This document shows positions 1 through 12,500 of a DNA stretch of 64,000 nt, one piece after another. Numbering within the stretch: the first letter of the stretch is position 1; each line of letters begins with the position of its first letter. The notes beneath the pieces were generated by a model that was given only the letters and a program-made list of their open reading frames with translations, was not told where the DNA came from and made no database searches. A program made the position numbers and the translations under genes. The stretch is from Nymphalis io (Eukaryota > Arthropoda > Insecta > Lepidoptera > Nymphalidae), in contig NC_065898.1 in assembly GCF_905147045.1 (NCBI RefSeq), forward strand, positions 7,626,001 through 7,690,000. Direction: 5' to 3'.

Positions 1-1
1 C

Positions 2-3000
2 TGTCCGCACTGCAACAAGAGGTCAGACAATCGCTGCGTACGCTTAACTTTACTTACTTTATGTTTTATTGTGGACACTATAACAACTGATGTTTTAATA
101 AACACAATAACACATTAAAAAAAATGTTGCTGAAATTCCTAATATTACTTTCTAAATAAAATGTATAATTTTTAACTATTTTTCAACTCATATATATATA
201 AAACTAACGTGAAAATTTATAATTAATATTGCAACCAACCGGACACTTGCTTTTCTGTTATTAGCATGCTGAAGAATAATATACCTTGACACGGCTTCGC
301 TCGCATATATGTTAGTTAAAAAAAGTGTTTGTTGCGCTTTCATTAATCTAATTTTTATTAACACTGAACTAAACTTACTTTTTTCTGAACTAAGCAAGTC
401 TTCATAAACATGTTGTCCCTTTAAGAACAATCCTAGATATTCTTATAAACAGAACACAATGCAATGCATATTTTATTTAAAGGTTTAGGAGACACCATAA
501 TTGCTTCTGAAGATATTTGGCACACAAACACTACAAAATAATATATAATATGTTCGAATAAATAGATAAAAAGCCGAGATGGCCTAGTGGTTAGAACGCG
601 TGAATCTTAACCGATGATCGTGGGTTCAAACCCGGGCAAGCACCACTGAATTTTCATGTGTTTAATTTGTGTTTATAATTCATCTCGTGCTTGACGGTGA
701 AGGAAAACATCGTGAGGAAACCTGCATGTGTCTAATTTCATTGAAATTATGCCACATGTGTATTCTACCAACCCGCATTGGAGCAGCGTGGTGGAATAAG
801 CTCCAAACCTTCTCCTCAAAAGGGAGAGGAGGCCTTAGCCCAGCAGTGGGACATTAACAGGCTGTTACTGTAAATAGATAATTTAATTTTATAGGGTTAT
901 ATAGTGTACAACACATTTCTATTGTTATTAAATTTATATAGTCTTTCAATCATATTTACAATAATGCTACATATTTATAATAGGTGGTAGGTACCTCTCA
1001 CTATTAAACATTACACAGTAATTCTTAGTACTGTTGCGTTCCGGTTTCAAGAATGAGTAAGCCGTTGTAACTACAGGCACAAGGGACATAACATCATCGT
1101 TCCCAAGGTTGCCAATATCTATGGGCGGTGCAGACTTGACATCCGGTGGCTTATATACCCGCCTGCCTACCTATACATTAAAAAAAAAAAATTATAAATA
1201 ATAAATAGAAATGTGAGTATAAAATAAAGTATCTAACAAATTTTTACACGTGTACAAATATGTTTGCACTGTACTTATATATTATAATAGTATTTAATAT
1301 TACACGGTTTTTAAATTAACATTAATTAATTTCAAGAACGAAGAAGTAAATTAAGCGTTAAAAAAATATTACAAACGTGCTAAAAAAAACCTACTGTTTC
1401 GCTCATAAAAGGAATGACTTCAATTTGTTTATTCCGTTATTATACCGTTTGTTATTCGATTTATTGCACTGTATATTATCAATTAAAACTGAAAAAAATT
1501 CATTTGATCAATTCATCATGTCTAGGCCAACAGGAACACATAGAAACGCCAAAATTAGAAAAATCATCATCATCATTTATAATATAAATATATATTATAT
1601 AAAGTTGTAATGTATTCCAACAGATTCAAAGCGCACAGTGTGTACAATCACCACTTGTTAACACATTCGGAAGTGCGCGCGTACAAATGTCCGTACTGCC
1701 CCAAAGCGTTCAAGACGTCGGTTCAGCTCGCCGGCCACAAGAACTCTCACACTAAACCCTTCTCTTGCCAGCAATGTAACAGGTATTTTAATTTCAATGA
1801 AATTTTATATTATTTTTATAATAAAGAGTGGTACCCGTGATTATGTCAAAATCATCGATCAATTTATTAATCTCAATTTTTATGTTTTTTTTCTTCTATA
1901 TAATAGTGGGTTGTTTAAATATTAGATAAAGTGTTAAGTGCTTACTGGTGGTAGAGCTTTGTGCAAGCTCGTCTGGGTAGTACCACCCACTCATCGGATA
2001 TTCTACCGCAAAACGGCAGTACTTGGTATTGTTGTGTTCCGGTTTGAAGGGTGAGTGAGCCAGTGTAATTATAGGCACAAGGGACGTAACATCTTAGTTC
2101 CCTAGGTTGGTGGCGTATGGTTAACATTGCTTACAATACCAATGTCTATGGGCGTTGGTGACCACTTACCGTCACGTGGCCCATATGCTCGTCCGCCTTC
2201 CTATTCTATAAAAAAAAGAAAAAAAAAGTGCAATACTGTAACAGAAGTTGTTTATGCGTCAGACCGTTCGCGTCATTGTACGCGGTGCGCGTGCACATGG
2301 AGATCCACTCGCGTCAGAACAGCCTGAAATTCTCGTGCTCCATGTGCGGTGCGAGCTACGCGCGGGCCTTCGCCCTCAAGGACCACATCAAACAAGTGCA
2401 CAAGCAGGAAGTCGACTCGCCCGACCATCTCGTGAGTTAAATTATATCTACAATACAATATACACACATACACATACACGAACACGCACACGTACGTACG
2501 ATTACGTGTGTACATAACACGTTCATACGCAGACAAAAGATATACAAGTCTTGTCGATTTCAATAGTAAAGTTCTAGAAACAAATCCCGGGTCGCACCAC
2601 GAAATGTTATTTGGTTTTTAATCAAAAAAATCTCAGCAGCAGTTCGGAATTAGTTATGCATTAGTGATATTCCATACTCGATGGAATTCCATTGGGGATG
2701 TGAGATATGGCTTACATTTCTTACAATGCCTATGGCCCATATGCTAGTCCGCCTACCCACAGTAAAAAAAATACTGTGCTTATTTTAACAATAACCGACG
2801 CGCGATTGGACGTACTCTGTAGAGCCCTCTCTGTTTTCTGTTCTAGTACTACTATTTCTGCTATGGTATCGGACAGATCCAAAAACATCTGCTCCGCAAT
2901 ATGCTATTACATTGATATTTACCGACATGACTATAGGGCCGAAACACTAAAATTCAATTCGTCGCATCTCTTTACTGGTGCTAGGGCTTTGTGCAAGCTC

Positions 3001-4164
3001 GTCTGGGTAGGTACCACCCACTCATCAGATATTCTACCGCAAAACAGCAATACTTGATATTGTTGTGTTCCGGTTTGAAGGGTGAGTGAGCCAGTGTAAT
3101 TACAGGCACAAGGGACATAAAATCTTAGTTCCCAAGGTTGGTGGCGCATTGGATATGTAAGCGATGGTTGACATTTCTTGCTAATGTCTAAGAGCGTTGG
3201 TGACCACTTACCATCAGGTGGCCCATATGCTCGTCCGCCTTCCTATTCTATAAAAAAAAAAAAAATCTCAAAAATTTGCGAGCTTGCACGACGCATCGCA
3301 AGAACTTGCGACTTAATTTTATATTCGTGTCGCAGCTACTTTGCAAATTCGCATCGGGCCGATTTTCAGAGTTATGTTTTGACCCTTTGTTAGCTACATC
3401 AGATTCCCTAATCATCGGAATACTGAAAGACAAGTGACGGCAATTTTATCAAATTATAAATAGATATAATATTCGTAAGTAAATCACCAATTTCGGAGCA
3501 TTTATTGTTTTTGAAATTTAACAGACGATACTCAAAGAAGAAGACTGTATGGTGCAAGAGAACGTAGACATCGACTCGGACGGAATGCACCTCAATAAAG
3601 ATCTGCCACAGGAGGTTAGTGCATCAGGCATAAGTGAAATCGAAATATAATGTTTTTAGTTGCATTTAAATTCAGTTAAAAATCCTTAACATTTATATTT
3701 TTTTGGATAAAAATATAGTAGTAGTTGCTAGATTTATTTCCTTAATGTACCTTAATCAAACAATCGGCATCATTAATCATTTAAAATGTAGGTAAGACTA
3801 CAAAAAAAAACCGGTTATTTAATTTGTATCTAAAAAATTAAAAATTCTGAAATCTCACTTAAAAAGCAACCAGCATCGTAACGTCAAATGTTTGCACATT
3901 TGCACACAATGTATTACATGGTTTGTCGAAATGGTACACCGGATAAGTGGTCATCACCATAGCATTATTGGCATTGTCGGATATATCAATCAATGCGGTA
4001 CCAACTAAACTTAAATCATAAGTCTTTGGCCTTAAATTATCTATTGTTGTGTGCGTGATATTATGTATTATATTTCAATATTTAATACATTTGGATAATA
4101 TGTTTTTTTATAATTTCAGATTAACGAATTGGATATACATACTAACGAACTGATCGTTCCTTAA
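2..4164 (+). CDS. C2H2 zinc-finger protein, 3' end (last five exons)
   Basis: Putative nuclear DNA-binding protein; only the C-terminal part is in the window. Exons read from splice sites and phase: 2-21 (enters from the left), 1624-1782, 2263-2431, 3525-3614 and 4120-4164 (TAA). The joined frame gives CPHCNKR then FKAHSVYNHHLLTH (a split finger), a complete finger YKCPYCPKAFKTSVQLAGH, a finger beginning FSCQQCNR whose histidines are in the next exon, and FSCSMCGASYARAFALKDH. After the last finger comes an acidic tail rich in D/E ending NELIVP. Introns cut through fingers in two places. SINEs fill the introns; one ends about 35 bp before the 2263 acceptor. A polyadenylation signal lies at 4354-4359. 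The fingers are generic and the 5' exons are missing, so I cannot name the gene. The phase agrees at every junction. Confidence 0.85.
560..881 (+). mobile_element. tRNA-derived SINE (family A), complete, with TSD
   Basis: A 302-bp element (570-871) is flanked by the perfect 10-bp direct repeat AAATAGATAA at 560-569 and 872-881. The head has tRNA-like promoter boxes: TGGCCTAGTGGTTAGAACG (A-box region) and GGGTTCAAACC (B box). The body ends GGCTGTTACTG. Other copies in this window at 30868, 56150 and 58930 make it a dispersed family. It sits in intron 1 of the zinc-finger gene. The first 70 bp are not a functional tRNA gene because the cloverleaf 3' side is replaced by the SINE body. Confidence 0.88.
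1029..1191 (+). mobile_element. Degenerate Metulj-like SINE (family B)
   Basis: Contains GTTGCGTTCCGGTTTCAAG, ACAGGCACAAGGGACATAAC and a tail CCTGCCTACC followed by A-rich sequence. These match the much better preserved copies at 1942 and 2971, with many substitutions and an internal deletion. The family name is given from resemblance and is tentative. Confidence 0.75.
1942..2227 (+). mobile_element. Metulj-like SINE (family B), near complete
   Basis: Starts around TACTGGTGGTAGAGCTTTGT and runs through GTGTTCCGGTTTGAAGGG, TGGCCCATATGCTCGTC and CTTCCTATTCTATAAAAA. About 80-90 percent similar by eye to the 2971 copy. It lies in intron 2 of the zinc-finger gene, in the sense orientation, ending 35 bp before the next exon. 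Confidence 0.85.
2690..2775 (+). mobile_element. 3' fragment of a family B SINE
   Basis: ATGGCTTACATTTCTTACAA, GGCCCATATGCTAGTCCGCC and a short A tract match the 3' third of the family B copies on either side. The 5' part is absent. Confidence 0.6.
2971..3265 (+). mobile_element. Metulj-like SINE (family B), near complete
   Basis: Same order of blocks as the 1942 copy (TTGTGCAAGCTCGTCTGGGT, GTGTTCCGGTTTGAAGGG, GGCCCATATGCTCGTCCGCC) with a 3' tail of CTATTCTATA followed by 13 A. It is in intron 3 of the zinc-finger gene, sense orientation. Confidence 0.85.
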
Positions 4165-4353
4165 TTTGTAAATTTTTAAATAAGTATATGTTGTTAATAT
4201 AATAATCTAATAATCATTCGTGATACAGCGACTTGACTGGCTTACACGAAATATTCAATCTTGATGTAAAAATTGTAACATGAATTTTGAGGCAAATATA
4301 AACTTGTTTTTTATTATGTTGTAAATATGTATATACATATATATAGAATAGTG

Positions 4354-4359
4354 AATAAA
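4354..4359 (+). terminator. Polyadenylation signal, zinc-finger gene
   Basis: AATAAA lies 190 bp after the TAA at 4162-4164, followed by a T-rich downstream element (TTTTTTTTTG). Confidence 0.6.
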
Positions 4360-5108
4360 AGGTTTTTTTTTTGTATTTTCACGTTTTTATTATTATAAAT
4401 GTATCATAATTTTTTAATCTTGACTTTATTGTAATAATTGATCAGCCTTCATATAATTTGTACTTATGAAATGAAAATGTAAGCCAGTTAGTTAGAATCA
4501 ACTTTACCGATTGTATTTGGATTACTATTTTAAAGTACTTCCAATAAAAGTTTTAATGTACTATATACATGTATTAGACAATAAATCAATTTTAAATTAT
4601 CCATGTTTTTTTTTTATTTTAAACCTTCAAATTTTATTGACCTATTTTAATAGATACTAAATTTATTATATGCTATAGTTTCAGACCTAAAAGTCATTTA
4701 ATCTATTAATATTAACAAGTTAATATAAATGACGTTGAATCTGTTATGTAAGATAAAACTTTATTATCATTTTAATCTACCTACTATTTCATGATTTATT
4801 TAAAATCCATTGAAATGAATGCACAAATTTCTTAATAAAAATCATGTTTAACATATAAATGTATACATTTGGAATTCACATTTTATAATTACATAGTCAT
4901 TTTTGGTAAACAGCTGTATATTTAAACTTAACTAATGTTAGTCTTATAGTAGTTCTCAAATTATTCATTCGAATGAATTCCGTAATTATTTCATTTTTTG
5001 GTAATATAATAAAGTATCACATTTTCGTAATGATAGAATATTTAAATCTTATTATTAAACCTAATTAGGTACCTACATAATATTTCGATTTTTACAAATA
5101 ATAAACAA

Positions 5109-5114
5109 TTTATT
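5109..5114 (-). terminator. Polyadenylation signal, twist
   Basis: AATAAA on the minus strand, 67 bp beyond the twist stop codon. Confidence 0.5.
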
Positions 5115-5180
5115 ATATTAGCGTTATGGAATAAAATAAGCGTCTTTAGATCGATAAAGATCATCCTAACTATAATACTA

Positions 5181-6044
5181 TCACGATTGTCCATTGGTCC
5201 ACTCGCCCTCCATCCTCCACACTGAGAAAGCGTAACTTAACTTATCTTGAGCCAGGTATTTTCCGTGCTCACTTCCCGAATCGCTTCCGATGTCACTACT
5301 CGAAGAAGATTCACTGTTAGACAGAATCTGATACAAGAACTCGATATATTGTGTGGCCAATTGCAGTGTTTGTATCTTTGACAACTTATCGCTCGGCAAG
5401 GACGGAATGATTTGACGCAAGCTTGCAAATGCTTCGTTTAAACTTTGCGTTCGTTGCCGTTCCCGTACGTTAGCCATTACTCGCTGTATCTGCATTTCTT
5501 CGAAAGATTGTGTTTTCTTCCGTGACGATTTTGATGACCGTTTTCTTGTTCTTCTTTGTTCCTCATTCTCATCACTGCGCTCCTCCGTTGAAGACCGGTA
5601 TATAGTTTCTTCAATCTTCGGCAAGTCGGTGGGCTCGTAATAATTAGTTACTCTGTCTTGTGAATTCGAATCGTCAAAGTAGAAGCTTCTGGAGAACTGC
5701 CGTTGACGTTGATCCGCAATGTACATTTGGTCGTATGGTGGATATTGGGGTTGTTGATACTCTCTATCGTCTCCGTCAAATATAACGTTCGATGGCCATG
5801 GCTGTTGAAGCTGAGGTCGCTCGGAACCGTTACTCAAATCCATTAAATGCGTAGGCGATGATGGTGCAAAGCCTTGCATCGCCGCATCCCTTTTAACTTC
5901 CACTGGTGCGTAACCGTAATAACGGTCCTCTTCGAGGCAATCTGGATCTTCCTCGCGTTTGATAAGTACTCTATTACCACAACTTTCGTAACTCATAATT
6001 CGAGGTCCGAAAACCGGCAAACTGGTTGGGTTGTCGTGTAACAT
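5181..6044 (-). CDS. twi: Twist, bHLH transcription factor (287 aa)
   Basis: Class II bHLH factor that binds E-boxes as a dimer; in insects it specifies mesoderm. The basic region and first helix read RVMANVRERQRTQSLNEAF, followed by a loop with PSLPSDKLSKIQTLQLAT, at about residues 188-239; this block is diagnostic for Twist. The C-terminus has the Twist WR motif YAFSVWRMEGEW. Before the bHLH is a basic stretch (RRTRKRSSKSSRKK), a likely nuclear localisation signal. The N-terminal half is Tyr/Gln/Pro-rich without the long polyglutamine tracts of the fly protein. The gene is one exon. The start chosen is the ATG at 6044-6042; a frame extension to 6050 begins with GTG, and a stop lies further upstream with no other in-frame ATG. 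A possible initiator TCAGTT lies 35 bp upstream at 6084-6079. Confidence 0.96.
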   Translation of the reverse strand: MLHDNPTSLPVFGPRIMSYESCGNRVLIKREEDPDCLEEDRYYGYAPVEVKRDAAMQGFAPSSPTHLMDLSNGSERPQLQQPWPSNVIFDGDDREYQQPQYPPYDQMYIADQRQRQFSRSFYFDDSNSQDRVTNYYEPTDLPKIEETIYRSSTEERSDENEEQRRTRKRSSKSSRKKTQSFEEMQIQRVMANVRERQRTQSLNEAFASLRQIIPSLPSDKLSKIQTLQLATQYIEFLYQILSNSESSSSSDIGSDSGSEHGKYLAQDKLSYAFSVWRMEGEWTNGQS

Positions 6045-7985
6045 GCGCACGATGTAAGCGCAAGCGCTTGTAGTTACGAACTGAAAGAAGTCTTGCGCGA
6101 TCCGCCCCTACCCGTCCCTTCATTGACAAGATACAAAAAAATAACCATTTCCACTGAGCGGGCTCTGATGCGCCTCCCGCCCAGTGCGCCGCCTCCTACC
6201 CACGACCGCGACTTTGTATGGGGTAGAAAGAGACAGCGATATTCAAGTCGATCGTTTTCTGTTTATCTTGTCCGTCATCTCAGAAATGTATTTACTGATT
6301 ATACATAGATTTATAGATATTGGTTTGGTCGCCATAACTGATCGCATCGGTAAATGTGCATCCTGTCGGACTTTAGTGTTTTAACGTACTGATCATTACT
6401 ATAAATGAATATTGTTTTTTAATAAATGCGGCATGTAATTTACCCAACGGGTTACATACTTCATACATATTTGTTTTTTTTTAATCGAATATATTTGTAA
6501 ATTGACTTTAAATGAGTTTAAAATACTATTACTCTTAAGCAAATTTAAAACAAAAAAAAGAAAAATCGGCGCCACCCTTGCTTGTAAGTTTTTATGTCGT
6601 CTCGTCGCTCGGTCGCCCGTATTAGGTACTAAAAATATCCTTGACGTAATCGGACCAAGGAGTCGATCCCACGGGCAGACCCGCTGCGATCATGCCTTTA
6701 CACGAATAATATAAATATTTAATATACATATTTGTCTAGCGCTCGACAGATTGCTTTGACGGGAGTCTGGATAGTATCAAAGGTAAGGCGGTATCACTAA
6801 AAGAACGCCATGGACATGTTTAGTATCATAAAATATTAAAGATTATCATCTTAATTCTTTAAGCTCTATTTATCATAAGCATACGTTTATATTTAACAGT
6901 ATTTTTAAACTGTTACAAAAAGCAATTAAATATAAATTATAGGTATTCAACTGCTTATAATTAAACGGAATTCAGTTACATTTCAAAATTTAACGAAACT
7001 TTTTAATTTCGTTGATGTTCCTTAGCCCAAAATGGATAAAAAATTGTTCTGATATATTTTAATAATTTTATTTATAAAACTCAAATGTATTGGCTTTTTA
7101 TCGTATATAGTATTATTATATTTGTAATTAGGTAAAGTAATTAAGAAGAGTGTTTAAACATAACATTACCTACGAAAAATAAACAACAAGAAAGAATATA
7201 AACTCTAGGGAATGCTGGATCTAAAACGTAACATGACATGTAAAACGATTAGTTGTATTTAAATTATTTTTGTACATGTAAGGGTTATTTAACTTTTGGA
7301 GTATTTTGGGAATAATTACCAACCGCAGCAGTGACGAACTCGACGATATATTTATAGGTTCATTATTGAATACATATTTTTAATTTCCTTTGAACTAAAA
7401 CGATATTGTTCTAGCATAGAGTACTTAATCTTTACTTCAATTCTGTTCGCTTTAAAGTTGTTCAATGTTAAGGTTATACTTAAGTAAAAAATCCAACATT
7501 CACCATCCACCCATACATATATTTTGATATACCTATAACCAGTTATAAATATAATGTAATAACTGATATCCACGCTGATGAAATTATGACTGAGTTATAA
7601 TTCTCATAGTTATGGCTAACACCTATTAGCCTTTAACCGAGACTCCTTTTGCATCATCTAGGCTACTTCTATATAAAATATCATCAAATTATGAGGTAAA
7701 AAACTGATGGACTGAGATTTACTTCACATTAATCATATAATTTTTATAGTACCTAGGTAACTACAATATACGCTGAAGACATTTTGATTTTTTACATATA
7801 GGTATATCTAACAGTCCTCTGAACAAAGTTTGGATATAAGTAGGTAGGCTAGGTAAAGCAACTCAGTTTTACCAGTGTTCATTTTGGCAAACTGTTTTTT
7901 CGTTCTGATGACCATCTTAAAATATATATTTTTGAATATTTTGTCTGTTTCCGAGATAGAAGACTGTCCCTTATTATAATCCTAT
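6045..7985. other. twist 5' flank, no gene seen
   Basis: The first 200 bp upstream of twist are GC-rich (GGCGGGAGGCGCATCAGAGC on the minus strand) and include the likely proximal promoter. A second GC-richer patch is at 6575-6705. The rest to 7985 is AT-rich with no recognisable gene or repeat. Confidence 0.5.
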
Positions 7986-7992
7986 CTATTCC

Positions 7993-8080
7993 AGTGGTTG
8001 GCAAACCGCGGCTCGCGAGCTGCATGTGGATCTTTGACTCCTCGGCTGCGGCTCTTCCACAAAATGTTTAGTTTTTGCCG
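7993..8080. mobile_element. Possible hAT transposon terminus
   Basis: CAGTGGTTGGCAAACCGCGG followed by CTCGCGAGCTGCATGTGGAT resembles the inverted-repeat ends of animal hAT elements. No transposase frame and no matching second end were found. It directly abuts the LINE relic at 8190-9575. Confidence 0.35.
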
Positions 8081-8189
8081 GAAATGTCCACTCAGGCCTA
8101 TGTGGGTCTTGGGGTAACTGTTCGGGGCGATGGCCCCCTGCAGTGGTGGCAACGGCGTCTGCAACTACAGATGGGTCACTGGATAGGAT

Positions 8190-9575
8190 CATTGTCCATG
8201 GTGTTTAATTCGGGGCGTTCACGCCGTAGAGCGATCAAGCCTCGGCGATCAGCGGTATGTGGCGGAGTGGTGGGTCCGTGTTGTCTTTTCTCGTCGTTCA
8301 GCGAGGTCGAGCCCGTTGGTGGTTGCCGGCGAGCACCCATCAGCCAGCGACGAGTAAGTGGTCAGTGTTGAGTGAGTTCACGTGGTAGTCCTCTTGAGTC
8401 CGGTGGTCGCCGATGGTATGGCGCGATACCGTGCAGGTGCTGCGATCGTGCTCCGTCAGCGCGACCAAACATAGAGGAGCTCAGGTGGCGAACGTGGTCA
8501 TCGAGGCTCTCCATACGCAGATCTCTGGCTATCACTACGTTCCTCACGTACAGCGAGGGGCTCCGGTGATAATGGGTAATGCTAGCGACTGCTGCGTCTT
8601 TAGTGTCTTGCGGATTGTTTTGCTAGCCAGCGCGAAACACGCTGGGGCTGCGTAGGTGAGTCGCGTGCGGACGTATGTTTTGTAAAAGCACAGTTTCACA
8701 TGGAGCGGCAGGTGTGAAGCCAGTAGGGTTCTTACGGCGCGCGTCTGCGCTACCACGTTCTTCACATAGTGTCGAATTGAGAGCTTTTTGTCGATGCCCA
8801 CGCCCAGGTACTTGACAGTCGAGGAACAGTCAACGGATTCCCCTAGAAACGACACCGGCGGGGGTAGGATATGTGCCCATCCGATGTGTAGCGCCTGAGT
8901 CTTCACCACGTTGACCTTAAGCCTCCAGTGCTCCAGCCAAGGGGGAAGTGCGTCCAGTGCTCGCTACATTTTGGTCACTGCATACAAGGCATTCATAGAT
9001 GTAGTTATAAATGCAGCGTCGTCGGCGTACAGTGCTAGTGTAACACCGGTCGCAACTGGAATATCATCCGTGTATCTGCTGTAGCAGACGGGTGACAGGC
9101 AGCTTCCCTGGGATACACCGGCTCGGATGGGGCGTTCCTTGGATAGGGCGTCTTCAACCGCCACTTGAAAACGTCTGTCTTCCAAGAAGCTGGCCACAGT
9201 CTTAACTACTCGACGGGGAATAGTAGACGTAGACAGCTTGTAGATGAGTCCGGTGTGCCAGACGCGGTCGAACGCTTTCTCTATTTCAAGAAGTACTGCG
9301 ACGGAATGTTCTCGCTTGTTGTAGGCGGTAGCGAGATGGTGCAGTACTCTTGAGACTTGCAGCGTTGTGGAGTGCTCGGCACGGAAACCGAACTGTTCGT
9401 CACGTGGCTGGAATTAGGGCGTAATGTGCAGCAGTAGTAGTTTCTCGAAGACTTTTGAGGTCGACGAAAGCAGGGTGATGGGGCGATAGCTCTCAGGAAG
9501 CATTATGTTTTTCCCCTGCTTGGGGATGAGGATGATTCGAAAATGTTTAGTGCAGCCACGGAACATTACTTATTG
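8190..9575 (-). pseudogene. Truncated, inactivated Jockey-type LINE reverse transcriptase
   Basis: Reading the minus strand from about 9575: PKQGKNIMLPESYRPITLLS (finger/palm entry), EQFGFRAEHSTT, KAFDRVWHTGL, AGVSQGSCLSPVCYS, ALYADDAAFIT (YADD active site) and VKYLGVGIDKKLS, then the usual C-terminal VIARDL block. This order is that of Jockey/CR1-like LINE polymerases. In-frame stops follow ITP (near 9410) and the KM after the YADD block (near 8966), with another near 8545. The endonuclease part is missing, so the copy is 5' truncated. GC content is far above that of the flanks. Confidence 0.88.
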
Positions 9576-12500
9576 TCTTGCCTTGTAAAAGAAGAGTATT
9601 TTTTTTAAAATGCAAGCTTATAAAGGTGCACGATTATAGAAAGTAACAATAGCGTGGTTAGGCGGTTCAAACATGTGTTTCATTATTATCTCCGCGTAAT
9701 TGTTCGCGCCCAAACGTACTTTTACAATTTGTAGTTAAAACAATTAATTTTTTTCGGCAGACACTGAAGCAAAGCTTAAGTTAAAAAAATGGCTCTCTGA
9801 ATATTTTTAAATTGTGTATTGTCTATTATTTGCCTCTTTTGGATAACCAGGTTGCCGACCACTGCCGTATTCCAATCAAGGAGGAAGTAAAGATAAACAA
9901 ACCATAGATTTAAATACCAATAATACTATATTATTCACTATAAACAGTTTTTGATTAATTTACCTATATTTATAATTTAACACTATTTCACCGAACTACT
10001 TTAACTACTATAATTTAACTTCAAGAACATTAACGCGGTCTTTTTTTCGCGAAACCATGGTGAATATAGTCGATTTTTCAAGATCTCGACCAATGATATC
10101 GCGTCAATACGATGTCAAAATTGTTTATTTGTCTTTACTCCTCTTGGGGTAGAAAGAGGCTAGTTATAACTTAATTAATAATAATATAACCGCACTTACT
10201 GTTCTAAGAACAAATACTTTTTCGCTCGAATACAATCATAAATGATTGTTGATTATTTGTTGTATTACGTAAATAAATAATGTATTAAAAAATATATACA
10301 GATGAAGTCTCATTGTAGGAACAATATTGACTGTCATTGGTTAAATTGCAATGGGTTTCAACCGGAAAAATAGTGCTTTATTTTTAAACATTTTACGTTT
10401 CTACAAATACTAAACTAACACATAATATAAAAGAACATTATACTATTAGCTATTAATTTAAAACGTTTGTTTCATTTAAAACAATTTATTTGCAAACATT
10501 TTAACATTGAAAACAATTAAATTTTTAAAAAAATGAAAATGAACTAATATTTTTACAGCACAGCCATTTTAAAAATAATATAAATTATTTTTTATTTTGT
10601 TATATATAGTTAATATATACTCATTTGAATTAAAATTTAAGTCGGCTTATTTTAAATTTCTTTGTTTATAAGCTAAAGTTTATCATTTATACTAAAAAAC
10701 GCATAGAAGACAGGTATTAATTTCCGCGTAGCCTGCGAAATTAATGGCGTGCTATTAAAAGTATGACGTAGTTGAACTTATTGTTTTTTAATCTTGAATT
10801 AGGTGCCTAAGCGTTTATATCAAAAATTAAAGATAACGATGAAAGGTCATGAAACAGTACCTATACCGATTATTTGATTATATTTAAATCTTATAACATT
10901 TTTCAAATTATAATACAGTTAACAGATAAATTTATATTATTTTAGAGACAAACCATGCATCGTGTATAGTTGATATACGATTGAAATAAAGGTTAGGACG
11001 ATTTCCTACATAAAATCTAAATATATTAGTATCAGTATTTGGAAATTGCTTAATGCCTCCCATATTCTTAAAAAAAAGTCTTTCAATACGGTATTAATAT
11101 TTAAATCAGACTTGCATTCAAGATCTAAGTTTTTATGATTAAGGTTAGTTTTTTTTCTGTATGCTTATTTATATATATGTAAATATTATGCTTGTTTTCG
11201 TATCATACACAATATAACTATAATTTTAAGTTTAAGAAGTGCCAAATGCTTCTGCAAGATTTAAAATTCCTTTTTAATTGTTTATGACTCACTGTCAACA
11301 TCTGCTGAACACTCGGGGGAATCTCTAAAATATTTTTGCTTCATTCATAAACTTAAATGCTCTTACCGTTATCTAAAATTTTAGAGTTTCTCACGTTTTA
11401 AGCTTTAGTCTGATAACATTTAAGCACTTATAATTAAAAAGCTTGTATACTTTTACAATTACTAAATAAGTAAGATATTATTTCGAACGTTAAATAGGTA
11501 CTACCTACCTAAACTTGTTAAATTATAAACTTATTCTATGTTCTGCAATAATTGTATGTTAAATATGTTTAAGGCTTGCCACAATATAACTAATAGAGAT
11601 AGGTATCTACTTAAATAATGCGAATAATAACTTCGCCAAATTGACGGATCACGAATAAATCTAAAACATTCAACATCGACACGTGTGATATGGGATAATA
11701 TCTAGGACCGATATGTACCCATATCCCAGAGCTTCACGGAAATTATAAATTGTCTTGAAACCTTCTTGTGTAGTTAGATATAACACGTCTTGTTAGTAAT
11801 GGTACAGATGTTTTAACCAAGAGATTAACGCCGAGGGAGTTTATTTTGTTAAGAGTTTTACGACACCACCGTTTATTTTCAAACTTTACAAGTTTGCGCT
11901 TGTAAGTGACACCTGCTTGAGATTACTAGAATAATCAGCAAGGCCCTTTAAAGACATTTGGAGCACATATAGTATTTTCCATTAGAAGACATTTTTTATT
12001 AAATTTGTCCAAAGAATAATCCTATAAATCAATTATTGTTTTAAAAAATATTGGCATACTAAAATAATAATAATATTAACCTACAGTATATTTCTTTATT
12101 AAAAAAGATGCAGATATGTATAACACAATACAATAAAAAAGTAAATTATTATTATTTACGTTAATTATTACTATTTTACTATACTTAATGACTTTAGGTT
12201 AAATCTACAATGCGGTTAAATTCAAATTTAACAGAACGTAAGTAGGTAGTATTTTCGAATATATTCAGAGAAATTAAACAATATTATATTATTAAAGACC
12301 GTCCGAAGCATATAACAATAAAATACGGAAAATGCTCATTCCCACGCAAAGTTAGTCCACAGCTGCGTGCAGTATGCCAAAAATAATGACAAGATGACCA
12401 TTGTTTCATAATAAAAACGGAGATTAGGTTCAAAACGGCAATATCGTAATAAATAATAAAACGTCTTGGAAATGTTCAGTGCCATAAAACATCTGCGAGC

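Larger units (their letters stand above)
4165..5180. other. Convergent intergenic region between zinc-finger gene and twist
   Basis: AT-rich 1-kb stretch holding the two 3' untranslated regions. Polyadenylation signals are seen on the plus strand (AATAAA at 4354-4359) and on the minus strand (TTTATT at 5109-5114). No further gene or repeat recognised. Confidence 0.7.

Noticed and set aside
573..645. Possible tRNA gene
   Set aside because: A- and B-box are present but the acceptor stem does not close; it is the head of a SINE with a target-site duplication.
8075..8655. Plus-strand frames of 65-98 codons
   Set aside because: Antisense of the Jockey LINE relic.
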